DNA of 64,000 bases, from the NCBI GenBank assembly GCA_025766275.1, contig JAFKAC010000036.1, positions 372,001 to 436,000 on the forward strand, read 5' to 3'. A program made the position numbers and the translations under genes. The notes beneath the pieces are model-generated. The model saw nothing but the letters and a program-made list of their open reading frames with translations. It ran no database searches and had not been told where the DNA came from. This DNA is from Lactarius indigo. Its lineage: Eukaryota; Basidiomycota; Agaricomycetes; Russulales; Russulaceae. Shown in pieces: positions 1 to 11,536 of this stretch (position 1 is the stretch's first letter; every line of letters starts with the position of its first letter).

Positions 1-314
1 CAGAAATGAGCGCGCAAGGGTCGGGATCATGATTCAGAACTAGAAGCTCAGCCACTGGCACCCGCACCCTTTTGCCGGATGGTTCTTTAACTTCGCTGGG
101 CCTCCCGGGAGCGTGTGTATCTGTTTGGAGCCTCCCCTACTTGCTGTAGTACTTGGTCCACTAACACGGAAATGAGACGATTTTAGCTGATGTGATCTTG
201 ATGAGGGCTGCTTTGCTGGCCTTTAAACGGCTAGAAGGACAATGGTACGAATACAGAACGGACAACCAAGAAAAAAAAAAAAAAAGATGCTTCGCTGTAA
301 TCATAGCACTCCAT

Positions 315-2170
315 TCAGCCGGAAGCCTGTGGGAACAATAATTTGTTAGCTTCCAGGATGGTCTGTGCTTCTCCCTCGCTTGCGCCTTCCGAAATGTCGA
401 ACCCCTCCAACCCAAGCGCGCGAACGCCCGCTTCTCCTTGTGCGTGCTCACGCCCACCTCGGTTGAGGAAATAGGACTCCCCTGCCCCACCTGGGAAGTC
501 ACTGATAAAAATAAAATACGGGGTATCGTGAGCGCTGTGCCAGTGAGAAGACAGAAGACATATGGGGCTTACGGTGCAGGGAGGCCGCGACTGAAGTGCT
601 CTCGCTGATCTCGGAGATATTCGGCGCTGGGGGGGGGGGCTCATGTCAATTCACATGGAATGTAGGGCAGGAACGAACGACTTGCTTTCGAACGGTCAAT
701 GGCACCGCTGGAATGTACAACACTGAGGAGTCACTTTGCCCCCCGTGCACGCCTTCCACCGCATGTATGAGGTCGCAATGCCCTTAAGGGTGATCCGTCT
801 ACACTACAACGGTTAAAGAACAGGGACGAGTACCCACAGTAGATCTGGTCCCCGGGTTCGACACGCGGAACGGACACCACAGAGCGCGCGAGATGCAGGT
901 GCGGATGAGTCGTCTCGTTCAGCTCCTGCGTCTTGCCCATCTGCGAGCCGGGGAATGCGGCGCTCTCGACGTCGACAACCCAGTCGTCGAGCCCCGACGA
1001 CGGCGTGCGCGGCTTGAAGAACGGCCGCAACATCAGGTACGCAGTCGCCAGCTTGAGCATCGGTACGACGCGGAGCGTCCCCTCGCCGGGGCCGGTCGTC
1101 GACATCGAGGTCCAGCCTTGCCAAGGGCGGAAAATGGAGCACTGATTCCTGTTGTTTTGGGGTGGTGAGTGAGTATGAAAAGGGGTGGAGGGGAGAAGAG
1201 AGGAGGGGGAGGAAGAGAGGGGAATTGAGGAGCAGGCGGCTCACGCAGCGTGGTAAAGGTCCTGGCATGCGTGCAGTCGAGGCGCCGCGTCGAACGGATC
1301 ATGCTCGCGCCAGCGCCCGCTGAGGATGGCCCCAAAGCACGCACGGAAGCCGGGATCCTCCCAGCGTTCCAGAGAACCGCCGTCGATGTGCGGACCCAGC
1401 ACGAACGAACGGTCCCCGGGCAGGCGAATCCGGAAACGATCGTAGTAGCTGATTGGCGTGCCGAGGCTGACCTTGGCCTGGGGGTCTGAGGCGTGCCATA
1501 GCTGCAGGAGGGCACGCTGTGTCTGCAGAAGCGCAGGGTGCGTCCGCGCGCGGGTCTGCGCCTCAGAGTTGTAAATCTCAAACGCTTGGATGTTCCCCTC
1601 TGGGAAGCCTGTACACCGGCGGTTACGGCCCTTTGTACCCCAACAAGGACAGCAACAGACCTTTGACTTTGTCTTTATTCAGCGCGATGTAATCCCCCAG
1701 AGACCGTTTCCATCCCAGGGCTTCCTAAGGAAATATATAAGTGGGCGATTGCAGAGGATAAGCCATGGGCGGGAGTAATCTGACCTCTCTTGGAACGCCG
1801 CCGCGGACAATCACGACGCCTGATTCCCGAATTTGCGAGATCTGCTGTTTAGATAATCCTTTCTGCAAGTCCGAGAATTGTACGGAAGGGATGATCTGCA
1901 GTGCATCATGTCAGCACAGGGGGCGGACATGAATACAAATGCCAGCACATCAGCGCCCCTCTCGGCGACTTGCTCAACCACCCCGTGCAACTCATCGCAA
2001 ACCTCCCGCCAGCTCTGCGCAAGGGAATCCGTCCATATTTCCTTCTTCAGGTCCGAAAAACGTGGGGGCAGAGCAGGGGCGCCTCCTGAGAGGGAGGAGA
2101 AGACAGTCGCTATTGATCCCTCCTCCTTTTGCCTCGTAATACGCATGGGGGCGGAGGTGGCGGTCATCAT
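315..2170 (-). CDS. DUF1479 family putative Fe(II)/2-oxoglutarate dioxygenase
   Basis: I rebuilt eight exons: 2170-1949, 1895-1785, 1724-1661, 1608-1245, 1148-838, 782-686, 626-573 and 501-315. They sum to 1410 nt, an intact 469-residue frame, the usual size for this family (YbiU-like). Family landmarks appear in order: KEEGSIATVFSSLSG near the N-terminus, a GVVIVRGGVPRE strand, KGFPEGN, GPHIDGGS supplying an HxD metal pair, GTLRVVPMLKLATAYLMLRPF, then HCDLIHAVEG with the likely distal histidine, and YIPAVPLT. The junction of exons 6 and 7 works only with a GC-AG intron (donor GCAAGT); the other introns are GT-AG. Two adjacent ATGs (2170, 2167) are possible starts. Substrate is unknown. The dioxygenase role is inferred from family fold and the HxD motif. 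Confidence 0.9.
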
Positions 2171-4185
2171 GCACCTCCTAGATGCAACCAGCCGATATGC
2201 GCATGGCAGCGACGCTGCGCGGATGTGAAGACACGAGGTATGATGATGCATTCAAGGCGCCTCGAAAAAAATTTAGAGCGTTGTTAGGTCTTTAACTTGA
2301 GGAGGCGCTTGGTGGCAATAATGAAATCAGTGATGAGCGCTAGATAAGCGCCAAAATACCGAAGCCTGGCCGCAAAGTTCATCAGAATCGGACATACACT
2401 CCTACACAGTGTCACATTACACATTGCTACAGTGTGTTTCGTGCCCAAGGACGCGTAGTGTGATAATGTCCGCAACGCGGCGCTTCTCACATGGCTTCGC
2501 ATGGTCGCAACAGCCTTACGGCTGTGGTGTTCGGAGCGTCAATATCGAAGTCGTAAAGAGAGCTAATGCCTAGTGTATTGTAAATGTGATCGGCGTGGTC
2601 AGCACGTGTATTGTACTTATGGCCTGCTCCCAAGGCCATTTCGTCACGGTCGCGCCACACGACAGGCGACGATTACGACATTGGGTCATCAATACTCCCA
2701 GGCCATCACAAAGGACAAGGTTCGCTCGTTGCAGTGGCCATGAGCCGACGCGCCCCGCGTTGTTCTTTCTTGGCGGCCTGATGGACGTGGGCACTCCAGT
2801 CAACCCAAAATCATCACGAGCAGCGGGGATAACCAGGCAACGAGCAATATGCCGAGATAGATGTAACGAGAAGTTTTCCGGGGGGACCACATGCTGCATG
2901 CCATACTGGTGCAAGGTGTACGGAAGGATCCAGTGCGGACCCGGAATGAGAAGCAACCAGACGGCAGCTCTCGGAGATGCAACGACGTTTGGCGTTGACC
3001 GTTGAGCCCTCCTGATCACTCAATCAGACCCGCTCCGTATACCCGTGTCTTCGACGACGATGACGGTTGTCAGCGACCAGCCCCGTCCGCCCGCCGGAGT
3101 CACAAGGATTCCCTAGGCCATGGCCCCACCACAGACATGCACGTAAGGTTGGAAGAGAATCACATCTCTGTTTGGGCTTATTGCAGTACAGAGCTAAAAA
3201 ATTTCGAGTCCCCCTCTCCCATTCTTGCCCATCCCCTGGGGCCAACTCCTCTCGGGTCGCACTGCTATCGAAAGATGGGACGACACAGGGACGACGAACG
3301 ACTTGGCCTGCTTGGAAAAGGGAAAAAGGTGACCGTGTTACGTTTTAGCGCTAAAAAAATGTCGGGCGCGGGTCTCATCTGAGACTGAGCATCCGAACGT
3401 CGGTGTCTGTCAGGGCCGGTGTCCTCCGTCGTGATGGCATAAGACGATACGTACGGTACGAGCATGGCGGGGTTTAATTTCTGATTGTGTTCTGACCGCG
3501 GTGCCCCCGCATCGGCAACATGCGGTCTCCGAATGGTGTTTCGTATCCGGGGCTGATCAACGCTGAGCCATTGTCGCGATGGGCTGCGGGTACACGCCGC
3601 CCACTGGCATTTGCAGGTCGTCCCTCATAATCATAGCTTACGGTTCGGCATGTCTTTTACCTAAATTGATCGGGGCTTATGCTTTGCTCCTCCACACCCG
3701 CGGCGGGACTGCTGCGGTGCAGGAGGCGTCATTGATGCAATCCGATGTATACCATCTCTTGTGCCTCCTTGGGCTCGCCAAAGTCCATCAACTAGCTCAT
3801 CAGATCGGTAGTTCGCACCAAAATTGCACAACACTCACATCACGAACTAAAAAAAAAGTATTTCGAAGAAATGCCGTTTATCAATTTTTTTTTTCTCCCC
3901 GCCCACCCCCCTGACGTGAACGTACATGTGGTAGGGCAACGCAAATGAAATTATGATTAAAAAAAGCTCCTGAGCTTGATTGATGCTAAGTCGTCTCAAT
4001 CCCTTTTTGTAGGGCCACGCGCACGCACATAGGTAGAGACAATAAATCTACAGAGAACACTAGAATACACGCGAACGAAAGCGGAGCATCACATGCCTGC
4101 AAAACAAAATACCCATAATAACGCAATGAGGGTAAGCCTGGAGGGCGAGCAGCAAAGAGCAGTAAGGAACGTTGCCTCCTTGTCC
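2171..4185. other. Intergenic, no supported gene
   Basis: Short frames occur on both strands between 2570 and 3480, but all three frames are equally open, none matches a family I know and no exon chain joins them. A minus-strand stretch at 2800-2982 encodes a hydrophobic segment that could be part of a membrane protein; that is not enough to call a gene. The stretch from 3900 to 4185 is probably 3' flank of the minus-strand gene ending at 4186. Confidence 0.5.
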
Positions 4186-6260
4186 TCAAACGGCCTCAAT
4201 TTCACGCTTTATCCATGGCGCTATTGCGGCCTTGCCGCCGCTGGCTTCGGCCGCGTCGACGGCCTCTAGTAAATCTGCATCTGGGTCCTCTGCCTCCGCT
4301 TCTGCCTCCGCATCGCTCTCTCCTCCACTGGAGATGTGCAATTTGGACGACGGGGGTTGTGCCTGCGACCCATTCCGCTGGGGGGGAGCGGGAGGGGGAA
4401 GCGGAGAGCGGCTGCGTGAGCGGGAGGACGGCACAGAGTGAGCGACGTCTCCTTTGGGCCTCGGAACAGTGAGGGAAGATGCATTGCTACGGGGGGAACC
4501 GGCCTCCCGTTCGCGGGACTCGGGGGGGCCATTGTAGGACTGTAGGTGTTGCGGGGGTGGGGGGTGGGTGACTACCACCGTGTCCGTGCGGCCGATTGAG
4601 CGGTCTGACCCCTGCGAAGCAGAGGCTGCATGCACGTGGTCGCGTTCTTGAACGGGTGCGTGTACGCGGGGATGCACAAACGACGCAGTGTTCTGGGAAT
4701 GAGGGTCCAGCGTGCCGCGCCGTTCGACTCGCTTCATCTTCTTGCGGCAACGGTCACAAACAGTCCCTGGACCCTCAGGTCCGGGACCCCACTTCTCGAC
4801 ACACTTGCCGTCTTTGTAACGCCCAGGCAGACCGCATTGCCGGCAGATGCGTTGGCCCTTCTCATTCGAAGCTGGGAACCCGCCGGGAGGTAGCGTCGGT
4901 AAACTAGCCGCTCCTACAATCGAGCGAGCTGAAGGTGCAGCTGAAACAGACGGATTATCTTTGGGATGCGTCATTGAGCCTTAAAGAACGGAAATAAGGA
5001 ATAATGCTTACCGCCAGTCTTGGACCTTTTTCCAGGTGGGCCCGTAACGGGGGGAGCAAAAATGTGGGTTTGTAGGGTCTGGTACTGGCTCTGGGGTTGT
5101 GGTGGAGGTTGGGCCTGGGCAGGGGACGCAACAGCAGGACTGGCAGGACTGGGTTGCGGCGCAGTCTCGCGACGATGGGGGTGAGGCACACGATAATCAG
5201 GAGACCGCGAAGGGCGAATTGAGGGGACCCCCCGATAATAGGAAGGGGGGATGCCATACGCATGACCGGGTTGAGGAGACGCCGGCGATGCACGATTATT
5301 GTCCGTAGCCTCAAGAAGTAGTTCATCCAACGACATGGACGAGCTCCGACTGCGTGCGGGAGAGAGGGAGAGGGACGGGGACTGATCATGGCGGTCGGGA
5401 CGACGACCACGTGGGTGAGGTTGTTGTGCGGGGTAAGCAGGGTGGAGGTGATGGTTCATTTCGGGGGCGTTGTACGAGGATGGGACGTGTGGGTGCAAAC
5501 GCGAGGGCTGGAACTCGGGAATCGGCGCGCTGCACGCGATATATGTATGGCAGGTACGTACCTCGACGGGATGGCGAGTGCCGCGGTCTCTACGGATGCG
5601 TTTGGCGGGGGGGGCGTCTTCGATACTGTCATCGCGGTGACGCACACGAGCGGGAAGACTGGCGGCAGGAGTCGCACCGGGGAAGGTTTGTGATGCGGCA
5701 ACGGAAGCGCGGGGAACTGAGGGGTGAGAGCGCCGAGGTTGGTACGCAGGGAGGGGGTTGAAAGATGGCTTGGTGGAAGGATCACGAAGCAGCTGGGAGA
5801 AGTGGGAGCGAGCGTCCAGTAGGTGGACCTCAGAAGCTTGGAGATAGCGGTCGAAGTCTAGCCAAGCCTCGGATATGGTACGCAAGCGAGAGTCGGCAGC
5901 TTCTCGTGCCGCCTTCTCAGTTTCCAAGCGTGATTGGAGGTCCAGTATGGCCTTGACAGCAGCTTCTGGATAGGGAGGGGGCGGAGGAGAAGAACCATCT
6001 GCCGCAGCAGTCAGGGGAGCACCTGAAGGTTTGAGAAGGGCGAGAGTCTGCTCTGCGCGCTCGTAACGGGCTCTGGCGGTGGTAAGATCTTTGGACAGGG
6101 TCTCATTGTCAGCGAGGACGGTGGAGAGGATGTGAGCTAGTTGAGAGGGGGAACTGTTCGAGTGTGAATTACTGTTATTGTTAGTATTATTAGTAAGCTG
6201 GGGAGGGGGAGCTGGGGAATGGGACATGGGAGCGAAGGAGGGGGCAAAGCGTAAGTGCAT
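4186..6260 (-). CDS. Coiled-coil protein with C-terminal Cys4 zinc finger
   Basis: A long minus-strand frame starts at an ATG at 6260 (second in-frame ATG at 6227) and continues after an intron at 5011-4941 (GTAAGC to TTTCAG, phase kept). The N-terminal part has an Asn/Ser-rich stretch, then a likely coiled coil beginning LADNETLSKDLTTARARYE and continuing through LDLQSRLETEKAAREAADSR. The middle is Pro/Ser-rich and disordered. The C-terminal part holds CRQCGLPGRYKDGKC followed by CDRCRKKMKRVERRG, a GATA-like CxxC...CxxC pair, then Arg/Ser repeats and an acidic tail. A further 54-nt in-frame intron near 5560-5507 is possible. A DNA-binding or transcriptional role is inferred only from the zinc finger. 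Confidence 0.7.
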
Positions 6261-9200
6261 GACGGATAGGTCGTCCGAAGGATATAAGTATTCGAGGTTC
6301 CGGTGGCGGGCGGCGGCTGTTGCGGCGCGGCGATGCAAAAAACTGCATGCGCGCGCGTGTTTGGCCCCCCGAGGAGCGCTACCTCTTTCCTTTTCCGTTA
6401 TTCCGAATCCTCTCCGGCACCGGACCCCCGGACTTTCCTTACTCTCTGATGGCGCACGACTGGCCTCGTTCTTCCCCCTCCCTGACGCGTCCCCTGACAC
6501 TCCCCCCGCAATTCGTTGCCGACCTCGCCGAGGCCACAACTGACCAATCTACCCACGTCCAAATTACATACACGCATTCATACTTCCTTTTTATTTTTTA
6601 TTTTTATTTTCATTGGTGATGTTCCTCGGATCTTTCTGTAATGGTGTTCGCACATCGCGAAAACAAGAGCAACTTCCCAGCAACGCGCCCGCAATAGTCG
6701 GTTTCGCATCGTATCCCCACACAAGGACTCCATCAGCCGCTGTCACACCAAATCGCGCTCAGGGCGCCCTATCCTTTTTTCTATCTGGCTCGCATCTGGC
6801 GCTCCCCTCAATCTCCCGCGCGCGCGTGTACCGCCCTCTGATGTTGCATTTTGTTCTTTCCGGCCGGCCTTCTCTCCCCACCACTCATTCGCTCCACCTT
6901 CGCCGAGATCACCAACCGAGCCGATTCGATCTTCTCACGTCCATCCTTCCATCCACTACATACAATAAACACTGGCATGACTTACAGTCCGTGCACACAT
7001 CCACCGCTTTGATCTTCCAATCTCCCGCACATCGGCTGCATCACGCTCTGTAATCCAAGCCTTCTTTTACAACAGCTTACCCTTTTCAATCTGGAACCCT
7101 CAACTCGACCCACCCTCATCGCGAGCGCCTCTCAGTCCAATGCGATTCTCGTTCCCACTGTATGCCACCAGGCGTCCATGTGGTCGCGCCACCTGCCGCC
7201 AAGTCAGCCACTAACCAACGTTAACGAACACCCGCAATCCCTAAATTTCGTTAAGCATCCGGCGTTTTCCTCTCCAAGGATTTTTCTGAAAAACGTGCTC
7301 ACTTCCGATTTTGTCAATTTCTCAACACTTTGGCCTCTAGCAACCCGCAGCATGTTCCCTACGGCGGTGCAGCGGAGTTTGGGGTCCTTCCAACTCCACG
7401 CTGCGCACGCGATTTCCAGGCGGGGATGTTCGCATGGGCGCCGCGGCACCAGTCCAAATTCTGATGTGGCCTACAACCCTCGGAGGGGCGGCTCACAATC
7501 CGAGGAACCCGGCACCTTGTGTTTTCGCGACTGCGCGTCTGCAGGGCATCGGCATAACGCATGTCCTGTCGAGCCGAAACAGTGGCGTTGCCACGCCGCA
7601 TCCTCAAGGCGCACCGTGCGCCATCCACGCGTGGCGCTTTTCCTTCTTCGTCTGCGACATTCTTCGTCTTCTTTTCCTTTTTAGGCTACTGCGGCCGCGG
7701 CCCGCCCCGCCGCAGCTGGCAGACCGCTCATCCCCGCGGTAGCGCGCCGCATCACCTGATCATCTGATGCCTTAGCGACCGCCACTTAGCACCTCGGGCA
7801 ACCACCACCCGGCGTCACGTCACCCGCACAACCTCATCGCGCCGCGAGCATCGCTTCCCTACAGGACACATTGCCGCCTCCTTGCCCGTAGCCCAATTCG
7901 GCATCCTCCTCTCTCACGGTGAATGCACCGCTCCTGCGTGTCAATCGCCCGACCTCGTCCATGCCCCAATCGGTCGGACCAGTTGCGTGTCGTTCCCTCC
8001 CCCAGGCACGCGTACGTGGCTTGCCCGTGCCACGTCACAAGGGGGGGACGCCGCATCACCGCACCCTCAGCGCACCCGACCTGACAACGTTGTCGTGATC
8101 CATGCCTCACGAATCGGAAGTCCCTTGTTCCTTATTCTCTCAATTTGGCTGGGGCAAAGCCACTGATCGGGAACTGCTTTGCCTCGCGTCCGCGGTGCGG
8201 ACTGTACAAGTAGCCGTGCCTATCGATAGCGATGTGCAGTGCATCGCCCCGCGTGCGCGGCCTTCCTTCCCGCCATCCACGCCTCGATGATGACCAATAG
8301 CGGCGCGTCGATGCCTATCTGCAAACTGGTTGCCGGCCAAACACCTGGTGATTGAACCCGCAGCATGCCTGCGTCATCTCCGCTCCCTTCTCAGAGCGCG
8401 TGCGCGCCACGTCTACGCTGCGCGCTCGAGGCAAACGTGCGTCTGCGGAGCTTTACGCAACGCCAAACCTTAGTTGAAGACGGTGCTTGGTGCGGGGCTA
8501 TGCGCATCTCGCACGCCGCGTGTGGTTGCGCGCTCGTCACGACTAATCATAGGCCGGTCCAGGATCGTGCACGTCGGTTTTCTGGTGCGTGTCGACGGCG
8601 CCGCCATGGCCGGCTTTTGGCCCTAAACATGCCTTTGCAGCTCTATGGCCACTGCCCTTTGCAACGTCTTGAAGATTCACTGGAACTAGAGAGTAGAAGA
8701 GGAACGTGGAAGCAAACTCCGTGTTGAATTGAACGGGTTTGGGAGGGGCTAAAGAGAGAGGAGTTTTTTCATGAATGTGAAACTCACTCATACATTCCTC
8801 GGGGGTTTCCGACCACGAGTCCATGTTCATGACAATGTCTGGCAAGGGGTTGAATGAAATTATCTGCTACTGCACCCAGAGGAAATGTTAAGGGGTGAGG
8901 AGCGGAAGGTAGGGGGAGGACGTTGGGTGCGGCGGTTGCGGCGTGTAAAGACTACAGGGTGGTCCGCTTCCTGACGGACAATGCAGAAGCGATTGAATGG
9001 GGATGGAAAGAGTTCTGAGTTGAGGACTGAGGTCAGCTGCCCTAGAAGCAAGGCCATGGCGTTGAAGACTTGAGGCAGACGCGTTGCTCGTGCCCGCCCC
9101 GAAAAGCCAGGATTCAACCAAAACCCGATATTCCCGCATCACACCATGACAACCCCCTGCGCGACCATGGTCACACGCACCGATACAAAACGCCGCGCTT

Positions 9201-9370
9201 TAGCGTGGTTCGAAGGTCATTTAAACAGATACACAAGGTGACTATTGTACTAGTAGTACACAGCGTTCATACAGCCCGAAGAAGGATGTCCCCCATCCTA
9301 TAATTAGTCTGTCGTCATGAAACAAGTCCGACAGCGCAAGTTACTACGGGAGCTATGGTGGGGCGACGGC
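6261..9370. other. Intergenic or unresolved, no supported gene
   Basis: About 3 kb with overlapping open stretches in several frames (notably 7178-7767 plus and 8543-9142 minus). The sequence is C-rich and lacks CpG depletion, so it does not look like an old repeat. I could not assemble a splice-consistent protein or recognise a domain. A pyrimidine-rich tract with a TTTATTTTT run near 6590 probably belongs to the upstream region of the minus-strand gene at 6260. Confidence 0.4.
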
Positions 9371-10529
9371 TCATTGATTCAGAGTGATGAGCGTATTGTT
9401 GGCGTTAAAAGGGAAACTGAAGAATGCGGGACCGGCAACGGTCACCGAGTCGTTCGCAGCAACAGAGCTGTTCGTGACGACGACATACGCAAAGCCGCGT
9501 AGAGTGGGGGGAATGGTCACGGTAAAGTTGTTGTCGAGGGGAGCGAAGGTAAACGGGAAGCCGTTCAGGAACGCAGCGAAGAGCCCGGAACTGTTCGACG
9601 GCTGCCCGGAATAGGAGAGCGTCACGTTCTGGCCTGGCTGGGCATTCGGAGGGTTCGTCGTTAATTGTGGGTTCGCCTGGAAAGGCAGAACGGTGTTGTT
9701 ACTAGGGCACTGGGCGATGTAAGTCGAGATGAGGGTGAAAGACTGATTGAGGTCCAAGGGTGTCTGCATGGCCTGACGTCAGACTATATGACATGGAAAA
9801 TTTTTAACGGGCGTCACCTCATAGGCCGTGGACCAGGGGTTCCCTCCGCGAACGGCGTTGTTTACCCAAGTCGACTGATGGGCCGTTGTGGCGAGGATAC
9901 TCCCAAAGGTCACGCGGAGCCCCTGTGAAGCGATGTAACTAACTCTGGGAAGGCATGGCAATGGAATGAACGCGCCTGATCCTGGGTGTATGCACTTGAC
10001 CCGATGTAGGCTGAGGTTGAAATTGCCTCCAACGTATCGCTCGTGGCAACAAATTCTGTTACGTTCTGAGTTACGTTCTGCGTCGGGCTGATTGGTCCGA
10101 GTTAGCAAATACGCCATTACGACTCGACTCGATGCCACCCACAAGTCGTATGTACACGCTTGCACGGACGAATTTCCGAGCTGACTTGTGATATTGGAGA
10201 CATAGGTCTGCGAGTGTTGAGACACCTGTTCGTAGAATGCGCGAACGCCAGGCGCGTAGCCAGCATCGAGGAAATTTTTGGTGGTAAAGTTCGCTAAACC
10301 ACCCTGATAAAAGGCGCTCTTGAGCAGCTCCAACGTTAGCGCAAAGTTGAGTATATCAGTGTCTAGACGGTTCCTGTTATCGGAACACGACGTATCGACA
10401 ATACAAAAGAACCCACGCACCAGTTACGTTAGTCTGGTTAGGAATGGGAGCCGTTTGGCGTTTGGAAGGGAAAGCCAGCGCTTGAAGCGCGACAGTGACG
10501 AGGGGCACAAGAAGAGCTTTGAAAAACAT
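9371..10529 (-). CDS. Rds1-like secreted ferritin-fold protein
   Basis: Five exons (10529-10421, 10362-10143, 10087-9976, 9922-9818, 9763-9371) sum to 939 nt, an intact 312-residue frame, typical for fungal stress-response Rds1-like proteins with a Ferritin_2-type domain. The N-terminus MFFKALLVPLVTVALQALA is a clear signal peptide. Family landmarks are TDILNFALTLELLKSAFY, NFLDAGY, QACTYDF, FVATSDTLEAISTSAYIG, FGSILATTAHQSTWVNN and TPLDLNQSFTLISTYIAQCP. Many N-x-S/T sites in the C-terminal part fit secretion. Three introns are GT-AG. The one between 9976 and 9922 is in phase only with a GCGCGT donor, so that boundary is uncertain. Metal binding has not been shown for most members, and the biological role is unknown. 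Confidence 0.85.
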
Positions 10530-11536
10530 GGCGGTCGGGTCAGGGGCGAGAAATAGCTCGCCATCTAACAAGTTCTCTTATAGCGGAATGGAAGATAGGG
10601 ATTGACTGCGCAAGTATACGAGTGCGTCAGCCAAGTCCATCGCTGGGTGGAGCGAATGTACACTTGATTAGAAATAGACCGTCGGCAGAGGTATAGAGGG
10701 GGTGGCCGAGGCTTTCTGTTCCGCCCCTGTCCTAATTGGGCTCGAGGGAGCGCATCTATCATTAGAACATTTGGAAATCGCACGCCGATGTAGTCGACAA
10801 GAAAGTGACGACAAGAGGGTGACTCCAGAATGACCGTCGTGAAACCTCTCCGGTATCGTCCCGCTCGCGCGCCCTTCATTCACACACAAAAAAGGTTGAA
10901 TGGGCGGAAACCATATCGACAGGGGGGCGATGTCAGCATTCCTACGGAACTCGGCGCGCAAACAGGATGAGCACATCGACGGGCCGAAGAAATAGCCGAT
11001 TTATACAGCACCCGTCAACCTGCCCTAGGGAAGACAGGTGGAGACAAGCGAAACGAGGACACCGGCGAGTAGAACTTCCGATCCCAACAGCAAAGAATAA
11101 CACTCTTTCTCCTTGGCCAGCACAAAGTCGCGACTTGGACCACATAACAATAGATGCCAAGGACGATCTGGACTGTAGAAAGTCATCACCCAACTCAGAC
11201 GAGGAGGGCCAGCCGGGGTTCTTTCTAGCTATGGTCTAAGCCAACGCGAGCGGGCACAACTTGAATGCGCGGATCGGGCAGCCATTCCATCACGCAGATT
11301 AGCTTTGATCGCCAAGATGAGAAAGGCCACCATTGGGACGTCGTTGGTGGGACCCGGGCAAAGTCCGTTCGCTTGGCGTTTCGTGAGCCAGAGGCAGTCT
11401 GGCAAGAAGCGAGACGCGGGACGTCTTGGGTCTCGGAACCTTCCGGACTGCCACAGTCTTTCGATAAGCCCGTCAACCAGCTCAACGCGTCGACTCAGCA
11501 AAATTTCATCGCGGTCACTACTTTCCGGTGCTCTAC
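10530..11536. other. Intergenic between divergent genes
   Basis: Contains the shared upstream region of the minus-strand Rds1-like gene and the plus-strand tRNA-ribosyltransferase gene. Short frames at 11225-11501 (minus) and 10967-11239 (plus) overlap each other and match nothing I know. No TATA box or regulatory element could be assigned with confidence. Confidence 0.5.

Noticed and set aside
2570..3019. Overlapping open frames on both strands as a gene
   Set aside because: No frame shows family motifs, and the alternatives overlap almost completely. No splice model joins a longer protein.
4980..5011. 32-nt intron in the zinc-finger gene
   Set aside because: The acceptor TTTAAG gives an implausibly short intron. 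The CTGTTTCAG acceptor at 4941-4943 gives a 71-nt intron in the same phase.
7178..7767. Plus-strand coding region
   Set aside because: Three frames are open at once in C-rich DNA. No domain or consistent introns.
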